This document shows, piece by piece, positions 23,133-31,292 of a stretch of DNA of 64,000 nucleotides. This DNA comes from Oscillospiraceae bacterium. Its GTDB lineage: Bacteria; Bacillota; Clostridia; Oscillospirales; Ruminococcaceae. Both the position numbers and the translations under genes were made by a program. The notes under the pieces are model-generated. The model ran no database searches and was not told the DNA's origin. It saw nothing but the letters and a program-made list of their open reading frames with translations. Every line of letters starts with the position of its first letter. The stretch's first letter is position 1. The DNA lies in assembly GCA_025758045.1 (NCBI GenBank), contig CP107208.1, positions 1,922,001-1,986,000 of the forward strand. The letters are read 5' to 3'.

Positions 23133-23930
23133 GTGCAGAACCTGAAAAATAGCTTTGCGGGCTTTTGGAAGTACCGCTACCTGCTGCAAAACCTGATCAC
23201 CCGCGACTTTAAGCTGAAATACCGCCGCAGTGTGCTGGGCGTGGCCTGGAGTGTGCTGAACCCCCTGCTGACCTGCCTGGTCATGTGGGCCGTGTTCGGT
23301 GCGCTGTTCAACCAGCGCGGCCAGGGCATCGAGGATTTCCCGCTGTTCCTTATCATCGGCCAGCTGATGTTCAACTTCTTCCGCGAGAGCACGACCATGG
23401 CCATGGAAAGCGTGCTGAAAAACGGCCCGCTGCTGCGCAAAGTGTACATTCCTAAGTATATTTTCCCGCTGGAAAAATGCTGCTTTGCGCTGGTCAACTT
23501 CTTCTTCAGCCTGGTGGCGTTGTTCATCGTGGCACTGCTGACCTGGTCCCACATTTCCGTCAATACCGTGCTGCTGGCAATCTATCCCATCGTCATGCTG
23601 TTTGCGTTCAGCCTGGGCGTGGGGCTGATCTTGTCCACCATGTACGTTTTTGTACGTGACATCATGCATATTTGGGAAGTCTTCTGCACCCTGCTGGTCT
23701 ACGGCAGCGCCATCTTCTACGACCCGCGCCAGATGGAAAGCTGGATGCAGTACGTTATCAACCTCAACCCCATTTATTGGTACATCACCTCGGTGCGTTC
23801 CTGCGTGATGTGGGGCGAGGGGCTGACCCCCAACATGGTGCTGATCCCGTTCCTCTGCGCCGCCCTCAGCCTGGGCCTGGGTGTCTACGTCTTTAAAAAG
23901 AATCAGGACAAATTTGTCCTGTACATGTAA
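23133..23930 (+). CDS. Polysaccharide ABC exporter, permease subunit
   Basis: This is an ABC-2 type inner-membrane permease of the Wzm/TagG/RgpC class that exports lipid-linked polysaccharide. The 265-residue protein has the N-terminal amphipathic motif ITRDFKLKYRRSVLGVAWS followed by LNPLLTCLVMWAVFG, and about six membrane segments. It starts with GTG nine bases after rfbC. Its ATPase partner follows at 12 bp. A second, related permease is encoded at 59571-60371. Confidence 0.93.
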   Translation: MQNLKNSFAGFWKYRYLLQNLITRDFKLKYRRSVLGVAWSVLNPLLTCLVMWAVFGALFNQRGQGIEDFPLFLIIGQLMFNFFRESTTMAMESVLKNGPLLRKVYIPKYIFPLEKCCFALVNFFFSLVALFIVALLTWSHISVNTVLLAIYPIVMLFAFSLGVGLILSTMYVFVRDIMHIWEVFCTLLVYGSAIFYDPRQMESWMQYVINLNPIYWYITSVRSCVMWGEGLTPNMVLIPFLCAALSLGLGVYVFKKNQDKFVLYM

Positions 23931-23942
23931 GGGGGCAGCGCT

Positions 23943-24719
23943 ATGGCAGAACAGAAACCCATTATCTCCATCGACCATGTGTCGATGCGCTTCAACCTTG
24001 CCAAGGAAAAGCACGAGAGCCTGAAAGAATATTTTGTGGCGCTGCTGCACGGCGGCATCCGCTTTGATGAGTTCTTTGCCCTGGATGATGTCAGCTTTGA
24101 CATCATGCCCGGTGACTTTTACGGCCTGATCGGCCTGAACGGCAGCGGCAAATCCACATTGCTCAAGGTCATTTCCGGCGTGTACAAACCCAGCGCGGGC
24201 AAGGTCACCGTCAACGGCACCATTGCCCCCCTGATTGAACTGGGCGCGGGCTTTGATATGGACCTGACCGCCCGGGAGAATATCTACCTCAACGGTACGG
24301 TGCTGGGCTACACACCGAAGTATATCGATTCCAAGTTTAATGACATTGTAGAGTTCAGCGAACTGGAAGAATTCCTGGATGTTCCGCTGAAAAACTACTC
24401 CTCCGGCATGGTGGCCCGCCTGGCTTTTGCCGTGGCGACGATGACCAAACCGGACATTCTGATTGCGGACGAAATTCTGTCAGTCGGCGACTTCCTTTTC
24501 CAGGAAAAGTGCGAGAAGCGCATGGCCGAGCTGCTTTCCGGTGGTACGACTGTGATTCTGGTCAGCCATTCCATCGACCAGATCGAACGCATGTGCAACA
24601 AGGTGGCCTGGTTGGACCATGGCCACCTGCGCCGCCTCGGCCCCACCGCCGAGATCACGGCAGAGTACCGCAAATTCGAGAAAAAAGACGCCATGCCGGC
24701 CAAAATCACCGAGGAATAA
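23943..24719 (+). CDS. Polysaccharide ABC exporter, ATP-binding subunit
   Basis: This is the Wzt/TagH/RgpD-type ATPase for the upstream permease. The 258-residue product has Walker A GLNGSGKSTLLK, a signature helix YSSGMVARLAFAVATM and Walker B ILIADEIL, with the switch His in ILVSHSIDQIE. It lacks the C-terminal sugar-binding extension of longer Wzt proteins, so substrate choice probably rests with the permease. The stop is two bases before the next gene's ATG. Confidence 0.94.
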   Translation: MAEQKPIISIDHVSMRFNLAKEKHESLKEYFVALLHGGIRFDEFFALDDVSFDIMPGDFYGLIGLNGSGKSTLLKVISGVYKPSAGKVTVNGTIAPLIELGAGFDMDLTARENIYLNGTVLGYTPKYIDSKFNDIVEFSELEEFLDVPLKNYSSGMVARLAFAVATMTKPDILIADEILSVGDFLFQEKCEKRMAELLSGGTTVILVSHSIDQIERMCNKVAWLDHGHLRRLGPTAEITAEYRKFEKKDAMPAKITEE

Positions 24720-24721
24720 CG

Positions 24722-26584
24722 ATGAGTGAGAAACCGAACAACGAACGCCCCGCCGACCTGGCCGTGCAGGACAGCGTGGGCGGCATGGCCAAGCGCCTGC
24801 TGAACCCCGCCCACCTGCGTGATCTGGCCAAACGCGGCGCCGCCACCCTGCACGAGCAGGGGGCCGAGCAGCTTTGGCGCGACGTGAAGTTCCGCGTTGG
24901 GCTGGCGCTGCACCATGACGATTGGCGTCACCGGGCGGATATTCCGCTGAAACGGGAGCTGAAAGCCCAGCGTGCGGCGAACCTGCAGGGACCGAAAATC
25001 AGCATCATCGTGCCGCTGTATAACACACCTGCGAAGTTTTTTGATGAAATGCTGCGCAGCGTGACACGCCAGACCTACCAAAACTGGGAGCTGGTGCTGG
25101 TGGATGCCAGTGACCCGGACAAGCGCTTGGAAAGCCGCCTGCCCAAGGCTGTGCCCGGCACCATCGTGTACGAGCCAGTGGAAAACGGCGGTATTGCGGC
25201 CAACACCACCTGCGGCTTTGAGATGGCCCACGGCGACTACATTGCCCTGCTGGACCACGACGATGTTCTGTACTTAAACGCCCTTTTCGAGGTTGTGCAG
25301 ACCATCCAAAACACGGGTGCGGACTTTGTCTATAGTGATGAGATCGTACTCTCGGCGGATTTGAAAGAGCTGGGCGGTTACCACTTCAAGCCGGATTTTG
25401 CGCCCGACTACCTGCGCGGGGTGAACTTTATCACCCATCTGGCGGTGTTCAGCCGAACGCTGTTGGATGCTGCCGGGGCCTACGAGTCCAAGGAGTTTGA
25501 CGGTGCTCAGGACCACGACCTGATCTTGCGCCTGACTGAGAAGGCACAGCGCATCGAGCATATCAAAAAGGTGCTGTATATCTGGCGCGGCCACGCAGGG
25601 TCCACCGCCGCAGGCATGGAGGCCAAGCCCTACGCCATCGCCGCGGGGGAGCGGGCTATCGACGCCCAGCTGCAGCGCCTCGGCCTGCCCGGCTGCGCCA
25701 TGGCAGTGCCCGACGCGCCGGGGGCGTTCCAGGTGCGGTATGAGCTGACAGGCAGCCCGCTTATCAGCGTGCTGATCCCCAACAAGGACCACACCGACGA
25801 CCTGGACCGCTGCCTGACCAGCCTGTACCAAAACGCCGGGTACGATAACTTTGAGGTCATTGTCATCGAGAATAACTCCACCGACCCCGCCACCGAGGCC
25901 TACTACCGGACCATCCCCGGCCGGTTTGCCCGCTGCAGGGTGGTGCGGTATCAGGGGACGTTCAACTTCTCGGCCATCAACAATTTTGGCGCGCAGTTCG
26001 CTGACGGCGAGCACCTGCTGCTGTTGAACAACGACATTGAGGTGCTTTCCCACGACTTTTTACGGGAACTGCTCAGTTACAGCCAGCGGCCCGACGTGGG
26101 TGCGGTGGGCGCAAAGCTCTACTACCCGGACGACACCATCCAGCACGCCGGTGTGCTGATGGGCATCAACGGCAGCGCGGGCCACAGCCACAAGAGCTAT
26201 CCCCGCACCGCCGTGGGCGACATGTACCGCCTGGTCACCACCCAGGACTACATGGCCGTTACCGGTGCCTGCCTGATGACGAAAACCGCGCTGTACCGTG
26301 CCAACGGCGGCCTGGACGAGGAAAAGTTTGCCGTCGCCTACAATGATGTGGACTACTGTTTAAAGCTGTGGCAGCGCGGCCTGCTGAACGTCTATACCCC
26401 CCGCGCCGAGGCTTACCATTACGAAAGCAAGAGCCGAGGTCTTGACACGTTAAGTGAGAACGCCAAGCGCTATGAGCGGGAAAAGGCCAACTTCTATGCA
26501 AAATATAAACAGTATATCGACAATTACGACCCATACTACAACCCGCATTTCAACAATTTGTTTGAAAATTTCGGGTTGAAGTGA
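24722..26584 (+). CDS. Tandem-domain family 2 glycosyltransferase
   Basis: The 620-residue product has two GT-A (GT2) domains. The first (from about residue 91) begins ISIIVPLYNTPAKFF and has the acidic motif ALLDHDDV. The second (from about residue 345) begins LISVLIPNKDHTDDL, with LLNNDIEV as the DxD-like site. The C-terminal part (FAVAYNDVDYCLKLWQRG) matches rhamnosyl/glycosyl transferases. It probably builds the polysaccharide exported by the adjacent ABC system, possibly adding two linkages. It is closely similar in design to the gene at 26928. Confidence 0.9.
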   Translation: MSEKPNNERPADLAVQDSVGGMAKRLLNPAHLRDLAKRGAATLHEQGAEQLWRDVKFRVGLALHHDDWRHRADIPLKRELKAQRAANLQGPKISIIVPLYNTPAKFFDEMLRSVTRQTYQNWELVLVDASDPDKRLESRLPKAVPGTIVYEPVENGGIAANTTCGFEMAHGDYIALLDHDDVLYLNALFEVVQTIQNTGADFVYSDEIVLSADLKELGGYHFKPDFAPDYLRGVNFITHLAVFSRTLLDAAGAYESKEFDGAQDHDLILRLTEKAQRIEHIKKVLYIWRGHAGSTAAGMEAKPYAIAAGERAIDAQLQRLGLPGCAMAVPDAPGAFQVRYELTGSPLISVLIPNKDHTDDLDRCLTSLYQNAGYDNFEVIVIENNSTDPATEAYYRTIPGRFARCRVVRYQGTFNFSAINNFGAQFADGEHLLLLNNDIEVLSHDFLRELLSYSQRPDVGAVGAKLYYPDDTIQHAGVLMGINGSAGHSHKSYPRTAVGDMYRLVTTQDYMAVTGACLMTKTALYRANGGLDEEKFAVAYNDVDYCLKLWQRGLLNVYTPRAEAYHYESKSRGLDTLSENAKRYEREKANFYAKYKQYIDNYDPYYNPHFNNLFENFGLK

Positions 26585-26597
26585 GGAGGTGTTTTGC

Positions 26598-26846
26598 ATG
26601 GAAAATAAGTTTGATACCCAGTTTTTAATCGAAGGCCACGACCTCGACGAGGACGCCATCCACGACGGCATTTTGAACAGCGCCAAGGGCGATTGCCTGT
26701 TGGTCGTCGGCGACGAGGATGTCGTCAAGGTGCATTACCACACCGACACCCCGTGGAAGGTGCTGGAATACGCCGCCACCCAGGGCGACATCCACACCAT
26801 CATCATCGAAAACATGGAGCGTCAGTCCAACGGCCTGCACGGCTAA
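26598..26846 (+). CDS. Orphan FakA/YloV-type middle domain
   Basis: The 82-residue protein matches only the segment of fatty-acid kinase FakA (YloV/DAK2 family) that follows the kinase domain. It reads TQFLIEGHDLDEDAI, GDCLLVVGDEDVVKVHYHTD and IIIENMERQ, compared with the family's GDSxxVVxDDxxVKVHVHT...IxIxNMRxQ. There is no kinase or DegV-binding part. GAGGAGGT directly precedes the ATG, so it is probably translated. It lies 14 bp after the first glycosyltransferase and before the second. The role is unknown; lipid-carrier or acyl-phosphate binding is speculative. Confidence 0.75.
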   Translation: MENKFDTQFLIEGHDLDEDAIHDGILNSAKGDCLLVVGDEDVVKVHYHTDTPWKVLEYAATQGDIHTIIIENMERQSNGLHG

Positions 26847-26859
26847 TATTGTTTAAAAT

Positions 26860-26901
26860 GTTTAAAGTTTCTTCGCTTACCTTCTTTTCAAAGAAGGTAA
26901 G
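26860..26901. repeat. Short dispersed hairpin repeat, copy A
   Basis: GTTTAAAGTTTCTTC (26860-26874) is followed by a perfect 12-bp hairpin (CTTACCTTCTTT 26876-26887, TC loop, 26890-26901). A relative lies at 34125-34161 with the same GTTTARAGTTTCTTC lead and CCTTCTTT/AAAGAAGG core. Confidence 0.65.
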
Positions 26902-26927
26902 AAATCCTCGATAAAGGAGCCACCACC

Positions 26928-28766
26928 ATGAGCCTGGAAACGAAACGCATCAAGGAACTGTTCGGCTATGCGCGCACCCTGACGAAGGAACAGGGCGTCG
27001 GTGTGATGGCGGCCCGGACGGCAGGGTTCTTTAAGCGGCGGTTCTTCGGCAAAAAGGCCCGCTACCTGCCCGCCAAGCAAACGCTGGACACCCAGCGTGC
27101 GGACGCCGGGCAAAACGCCAAAAACTGGCCGGCTATCAGCATTTTGACGCCGCTGTACAACACACCGCCGCAATTCCTGCAGCAATTTCTGGACAGCGTG
27201 CAGGGCCAGACGTCCCCCAACTGGCAGTTGGTGCTGGTCGATGCCAGCGATGCGGCTCACACCGACGTGGAGCGCACCGTGCAGGCCCGCGCGGCATCTG
27301 ACCCGCGCATTGTCTACTGCAAGATTGAAAATAAGGGCATCGCCGCCAACACCAACGAGGCCGCCAAGTTGGCCACCGGCACCTACCTGGCGCTGGCCGA
27401 CCATGATGACATGCTGGCTCCTCACGCCGTCTACTGCATGGGCAAGCTGCTGGCTGAGACCGGCGCGGACTTCGCCTACAGCGACGAGGCCTTGTTTGAG
27501 AAAACCCCCGAACACCCCCGCGTGGGCCACTTCAAGCCCGACTACGCGCCGGAATACCTGATGGCCGTCAACTACATCTGCCATTTGGCGGTGTTCAAAA
27601 AAGAATTGTTCGAAGCCGTGGGCGGCGAGCGCCCGGAGTGTGACGGCGCCCAGGATCATGACCTTTTCCTGCGGCTTATCGATGAAATGCAGCGCTGCGA
27701 CCCTGCCGCCAAGCCGGTGCATGTCCCGCAGGTGTTGTACTACTGGCGGGTGCATGCGGCCTCCACCAGCGGCGGCACAGGGGCTAAGCCCTACGTGGAA
27801 GCGGCCGCCCGTAAGGCGGTGGCCGACCATCTGGCCGCCACCGGCCGTCACGGCACTGTGGAGCCTGGCAAATTCCCTGGCACCTGCCATGTGGTGTGGG
27901 ACCTGCCAGACCCGGAGCCGCTGGTTTCGATCTTGATTCCCAACAAGGACCACACCGATGATTTGGAGAAGTGCCTGCACAGCATCTACGCCAAAACGAC
28001 CTACGAAAACTTCGAGGTCATCGTCATCGAGAACAACTCCACCGACCCCGCCACCTTCGACTACTACAAGCGCATCCCCGAACGGTACGACAACGCCCGG
28101 GTGGTCATGTACAGGGGCGGGTTCAACTTCAGCCGCATCAACAATTTTGGCCGCAAATATGCGGCAGGCAAGTACCTGCTGCTGCTCAATAACGACATCG
28201 AGGTTATTGGCGGCGACTGGCTGACCCAGATGGCAGGGGAGTGCGCCCAGCCCGGCGTGGGCATCTGCGGCGCGATGCTTTACTACCCCGACGACACCAT
28301 CCAGCACGCGGGCATCATCACCGGGCTGGGCGGCTACGCGGGCCACAGCCACAAATACCACAAGCGCGGCGGCAGCGGGTATATGTTCCGCCTGGCCACT
28401 GTGCAGGATTTCTCCGCCGTGACCGCCGCCTGCCTACTGGTGCGCACCGCCGTGTACGACAGCGTCCACGGTTTGGACGAGGAGTTTACCGTCGCCTACA
28501 ACGATGTGGACTTCTGCCTGCGGGTGCGGGATGCGGGCTGGCGCATCGTCTGGACGCCCTACGCCGAGCTGTACCACCACGAGAGCAAGTCCCGCGGCTC
28601 GGACGAGAACGACCCGGCAAAAAAGGCGCGCTTTGACGCCGAGCATGACCGTCTGTACGCGGTGCATGGCAAGGAGAACATCCTCCATGACCCCTACTAC
28701 AGCCCGTCCCTCTCGCTGGATTACGAGGACTTCCGCGAGAGCGGCGACCTGCGCCACCTGAAATAA
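26928..28766 (+). CDS. Tandem-domain family 2 glycosyltransferase, second paralogue
   Basis: The 612-residue product has the same two-domain GT2 design as its upstream paralogue. Domain one begins ISILTPLYNTPPQFL (about residue 66) with LADHDDML; domain two begins LVSILIPNKDHTDDLEK (about residue 325) with LLNNDIEVI. It ends with the FTVAYNDVDFCLRVRDAGW region. AAAGGAG precedes the ATG. It closes the polysaccharide operon just before the disrupted terminator. Matching stretches such as NSTDPAT and IQHAG in both genes suggest a tandem duplication with divergence. Confidence 0.9.
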   Translation: MSLETKRIKELFGYARTLTKEQGVGVMAARTAGFFKRRFFGKKARYLPAKQTLDTQRADAGQNAKNWPAISILTPLYNTPPQFLQQFLDSVQGQTSPNWQLVLVDASDAAHTDVERTVQARAASDPRIVYCKIENKGIAANTNEAAKLATGTYLALADHDDMLAPHAVYCMGKLLAETGADFAYSDEALFEKTPEHPRVGHFKPDYAPEYLMAVNYICHLAVFKKELFEAVGGERPECDGAQDHDLFLRLIDEMQRCDPAAKPVHVPQVLYYWRVHAASTSGGTGAKPYVEAAARKAVADHLAATGRHGTVEPGKFPGTCHVVWDLPDPEPLVSILIPNKDHTDDLEKCLHSIYAKTTYENFEVIVIENNSTDPATFDYYKRIPERYDNARVVMYRGGFNFSRINNFGRKYAAGKYLLLLNNDIEVIGGDWLTQMAGECAQPGVGICGAMLYYPDDTIQHAGIITGLGGYAGHSHKYHKRGGSGYMFRLATVQDFSAVTAACLLVRTAVYDSVHGLDEEFTVAYNDVDFCLRVRDAGWRIVWTPYAELYHHESKSRGSDENDPAKKARFDAEHDRLYAVHGKENILHDPYYSPSLSLDYEDFRESGDLRHLK

Positions 28767-28848
28767 CAGTTGAAGATCCAATAAAAAATCCCCTGCAGCG
28801 TATGAAGTGCCCCCAAAAAGTTAGACAATAATTTGAAGCAAAAATTGT

Positions 28849-29598
28849 TCAAGCAGCCGAAAGGGCTTGCTGTCTGTGAATTGCAGGCGGCAAGCCCTTT
28901 AGCTTTGCCTTGATCCTGCGGTTGTTGTAGTAATCCAGATATTCAACGAGTTCCTGCTTGAAGTGTTCCATGGACTGAAACTCTTGTAAGTACAACAGTT
29001 CACTTTTGAGTAAGCCAAAGAAATTCTCTATCACAGCGTTGTCCAGACAGTTGCCTTTCCGGCTCATGCTCTGCTGAACACCTTTCTTCTGGAGCATTCG
29101 CTGGTACTGCTTGTGCTGGTATTGCCAGCCCTGGTCAGAATGAAGGATCAACCCGGTTCCATCCGGTATCTTCTCAAAAGCCTTATTCAGCATAGTCGTA
29201 ACCATACTCAGAACAGGACGGTCGGAGATGGTATAGCTGACCAGATCGCTGCTGCACAGATCAAGGATGGGCGAGAGATAGAGCTTCTCTCCAAACAAAC
29301 TGAACTCTGTCACATCGGTGACCCACTTCTGGTTTGGCTTTTCGGCGCGGAAGTCCCGGTTTAACAGATTTGGCGCAATTTTGCCAACTTCACCCTTGTA
29401 AGAACGATACTTCTTCATCCTGACACGGCAAACCAAACCCAGCTCCTTCATAAGCCGCTGGACAGTCTTGTGGTTCAGGAGGAAATTGCGCTTGTGAAGT
29501 TCTGCTGTAATGCGGCGATAGCCGTATCTTCCTTTGTTTTCATGGTAAATGGCCGTGATCTCCGCTTTGACAGCTTTATACTTATCTGCACTGTTCAT
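28849..29598 (-). CDS. IS3-family transposase OrfB (rve integrase core)
   Basis: The 249-residue part from the first ATG has an HTH_21 region (YHENKGRYGYRRITAELHKR) and the rve DDE core: VTDVTEF with the first Asp, HSDQGWQYQ with the second and DNAVIENFFGLLKSE with the Glu. The frame is open further upstream (reading KTQVVQKLRQRHSLDILLSI and onward) to an AAAA stretch near 29696-29699 at the end of orfA. The working enzyme is therefore expected to be an OrfAB fusion made by -1 frameshifting. Confidence 0.93.
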   Translation of the reverse strand: MNSADKYKAVKAEITAIYHENKGRYGYRRITAELHKRNFLLNHKTVQRLMKELGLVCRVRMKKYRSYKGEVGKIAPNLLNRDFRAEKPNQKWVTDVTEFSLFGEKLYLSPILDLCSSDLVSYTISDRPVLSMVTTMLNKAFEKIPDGTGLILHSDQGWQYQHKQYQRMLQKKGVQQSMSRKGNCLDNAVIENFFGLLKSELLYLQEFQSMEHFKQELVEYLDYYNNRRIKAKLKGLPPAIHRQQALSAA

Positions 29599-29687
29599 CC
29601 GCTTCAGATGGTAGTAGAAAGTGGCACGGGGAAGTTGAGCGATTGAGAGAAGAATATCCAGAGAATGTCTTTGCCTCAGCTTTTGAA

Positions 29688-30038
29688 CTACCTGCGTTTT
29701 CTGCGCTGGCGTCGCTCGTCTTCCAAAACCAAGGCTTGCAAGTTTTTTAGGTAATCGTTCTCCGCACGCAGTCGCTGCACTTCGGCCAGCAGATCTTCTT
29801 CCGCCTCTTTTGGCAGCTTCTTTGGCCGGCCAGTGCTGCCGCGGCCCCGTCGCTCAACCGACAAGCCTTCCGGCCCTTCTTCCAAATAAATGCGTTCCCA
29901 ACGCTCTATAATTTTATGGTCGTTAATTCCGAATTCCTGCATCGTTGCATGGATACTCAGATGTTTTTTTTCCATGGTTTCTACAACCATTCTCTTGAAT
30001 TCCGGCGTATATCGTTTGTTTGGTACTCCTTTTGGCAT
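29688..30038 (-). CDS. IS3-family OrfA (helix-turn-helix)
   Basis: The 116-residue product (from MPKGVPNKRYTPEFKRMVVE) has a transposase_8-type HTH that binds the element ends, then a Lys/Arg-rich linker (RRGRGSTGRPKKLPKEAEE) and a leucine-zipper-like helix ending in DERRQRRKRR. The stop lies just after the A-run that probably allows the -1 shift into orfB. An upstream in-frame ATG would add five residues. Confidence 0.85.
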   Translation of the reverse strand: MPKGVPNKRYTPEFKRMVVETMEKKHLSIHATMQEFGINDHKIIERWERIYLEEGPEGLSVERRGRGSTGRPKKLPKEAEEDLLAEVQRLRAENDYLKNLQALVLEDERRQRRKRR

Positions 30039-30137
30039 ACAAAAACACCCCATTTCCTAAACAGTATACCATACTGTCTAACAAATGGGGTGCAGTTCAC
30101 GTAAAACTGCGGGGGATTTACTGTTGCCTGTTAAAAA

Positions 30138-30767
30138 TTACTTGGTGCCGAAGATACGGTCGCCGGCGTCGCCCAGGCCGGGCACGATATAGCCGTTCTC
30201 GTTCAGCTTCTCATCCAGGGCGGCGACGTAGATGTCGACGTCGGGGTGAGCCTCATGCAGAGCCTTCAAACCCTGGGGAGCGGCCACCAGGCCGATGAAC
30301 TTGATGTGCTTGGCACCACGCTTCTTGATCTGGGCGATGGCATCGCAGGAGCTGCCGCCGGTTGCCAGCATCGGATCCAGAACAAAGACCTCACGCTCGC
30401 TAATGTCGCTGGGCAGCTTGCAGTAATACTCGACGGGCTCCAGGGTCTCCTCGTTGCGGTACATGCCAATGTGGCCGACCTTGGCGGCGGGGATCAGGTT
30501 CAGCATACCGTCGACCATGCCCAGGCCGGCGCGCAGAATGGGCACCAGGGCCAGCTTACGGCCAGCCAGCACCTTGGTGCGGGCCAGGGCCACGGGGGTC
30601 TCGACCTCGACTTCCTCAGTAGGCAGGTCGCGGGTGGCCTCGTAGCACAGCAGCATGGCGATCTCGCTTACCAGATCGCGGAACTCCTTGGTGCCGGTGT
30701 TGCGGTCACGCAGCAGGCTGATTTTGTGCTGGATCAGGGGATGGTCAACAATTTCTACAACGCTCAT
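30138..30767 (-). CDS. upp: Uracil phosphoribosyltransferase
   Basis: Upp salvages uracil with PRPP to give UMP. The 209-residue product has the family's RKLALVPILRAGLGMVDG segment, the PRPP-binding VFVLDPMLATGGSSCDA and the uracil-binding tail YIVPGLGDAGDRIFGTK. AAGGAG precedes the ATG. It is the last gene of the tsaE-tsaB-rpiB-upp run, separated from rpiB by 69 bp containing a small GCCTGC/GCAGGC hairpin. Its terminator is the one split by the IS3 element. Confidence 0.95.
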   Translation of the reverse strand: MSVVEIVDHPLIQHKISLLRDRNTGTKEFRDLVSEIAMLLCYEATRDLPTEEVEVETPVALARTKVLAGRKLALVPILRAGLGMVDGMLNLIPAAKVGHIGMYRNEETLEPVEYYCKLPSDISEREVFVLDPMLATGGSSCDAIAQIKKRGAKHIKFIGLVAAPQGLKALHEAHPDVDIYVAALDEKLNENGYIVPGLGDAGDRIFGTK

Positions 30768-30836
30768 GGTGGTATCTCCTTGTACAAATATTTATTCCAG
30801 CCTGCCCGTGCAGGCAAAGTCAACAGGGGTAATGGG

Positions 30837-31289
30837 TTACAGGTTCTCCAGCGCCATCATCTTGTCGATGCGCTTCTGGTGGCGGCCGCCCTCGAACTCG
30901 GCGTTCAAGAAAGCGTCCACGATCTGGCAGGCCAGGCCAGCGCCCACCACGCGGCCGCCCAGGCACAGGGCATTGGCGTTGTTGTGGCGGCGGGTGAACT
31001 CTGCACTGAAGGTATCACTGCAGCAGCAGGCGCGGATGCCCTTGATCTTGTTGGCGCACATCGACATGCCCACGCCGGTGCCGCAGCACAGGATGACCAG
31101 TGCGCAGCTGCCGTCCAGCACGGCCTTGCAGCCCTTGGCGGCATAGTCCGGGTAGTCCACGCTGGCGGTGGAGTCGGTGCCAAAGTCGGTGCAGGCAACG
31201 CCCAGCTCATCCAGATGTGCTTTGATAGCTTCTTTCAGCTCGTAGCCGCCGTGGTCGGCAGCCAGTGCGATCGGTTTGTCAAACTTCAT
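30837..31289 (-). CDS. rpiB: Ribose-5-phosphate isomerase B
   Basis: RpiB interconverts ribose 5-phosphate and ribulose 5-phosphate in the pentose phosphate pathway. The 150-residue protein has IALAADHGGYELKEAIKAHL at the start, and LVILCCGTGVGMSMCANKI, which holds the catalytic Cys and the anion hole. It starts three bases after tsaB stops, with its ribosome-binding site inside the end of tsaB. The product could feed PRPP to upp. Confidence 0.94.
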   Translation of the reverse strand: MKFDKPIALAADHGGYELKEAIKAHLDELGVACTDFGTDSTASVDYPDYAAKGCKAVLDGSCALVILCCGTGVGMSMCANKIKGIRACCCSDTFSAEFTRRHNNANALCLGGRVVGAGLACQIVDAFLNAEFEGGRHQKRIDKMMALENL

Positions 31290-31292
31290 TGG

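Larger units (their letters stand above)
28803..30099 (-). mobile_element. IS3-family insertion sequence (IS150-like)
   Basis: The element runs from TGAAGTGCCCCC (28803) to TGCAGTTCA (30091-30099). Its ends are imperfect inverted repeats sharing TGAA.TGC and GTTAGACA blocks. It is flanked by a 4-bp CGTA duplication (28799-28802 and 30100-30103). It carries orfA and orfB in overlapping frames on the minus strand. Intact ends, duplication and reading frames suggest a recent insertion. Confidence 0.92.
28786..30119 (+). terminator. Terminator split by an IS3 element in its loop
   Basis: The left arm AAATCCCCTGCAG (28786-28798) and right arm CTGCGGGGGATTT (30107-30119) are complementary at 12 of 13 positions. 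Together with a CGTAAAA-type loop they form a terminator between the glycosyltransferase operon and the convergent upp gene. The 1,297-bp IS3 element now sits in the loop at the CGTA sequence. Confidence 0.75.
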
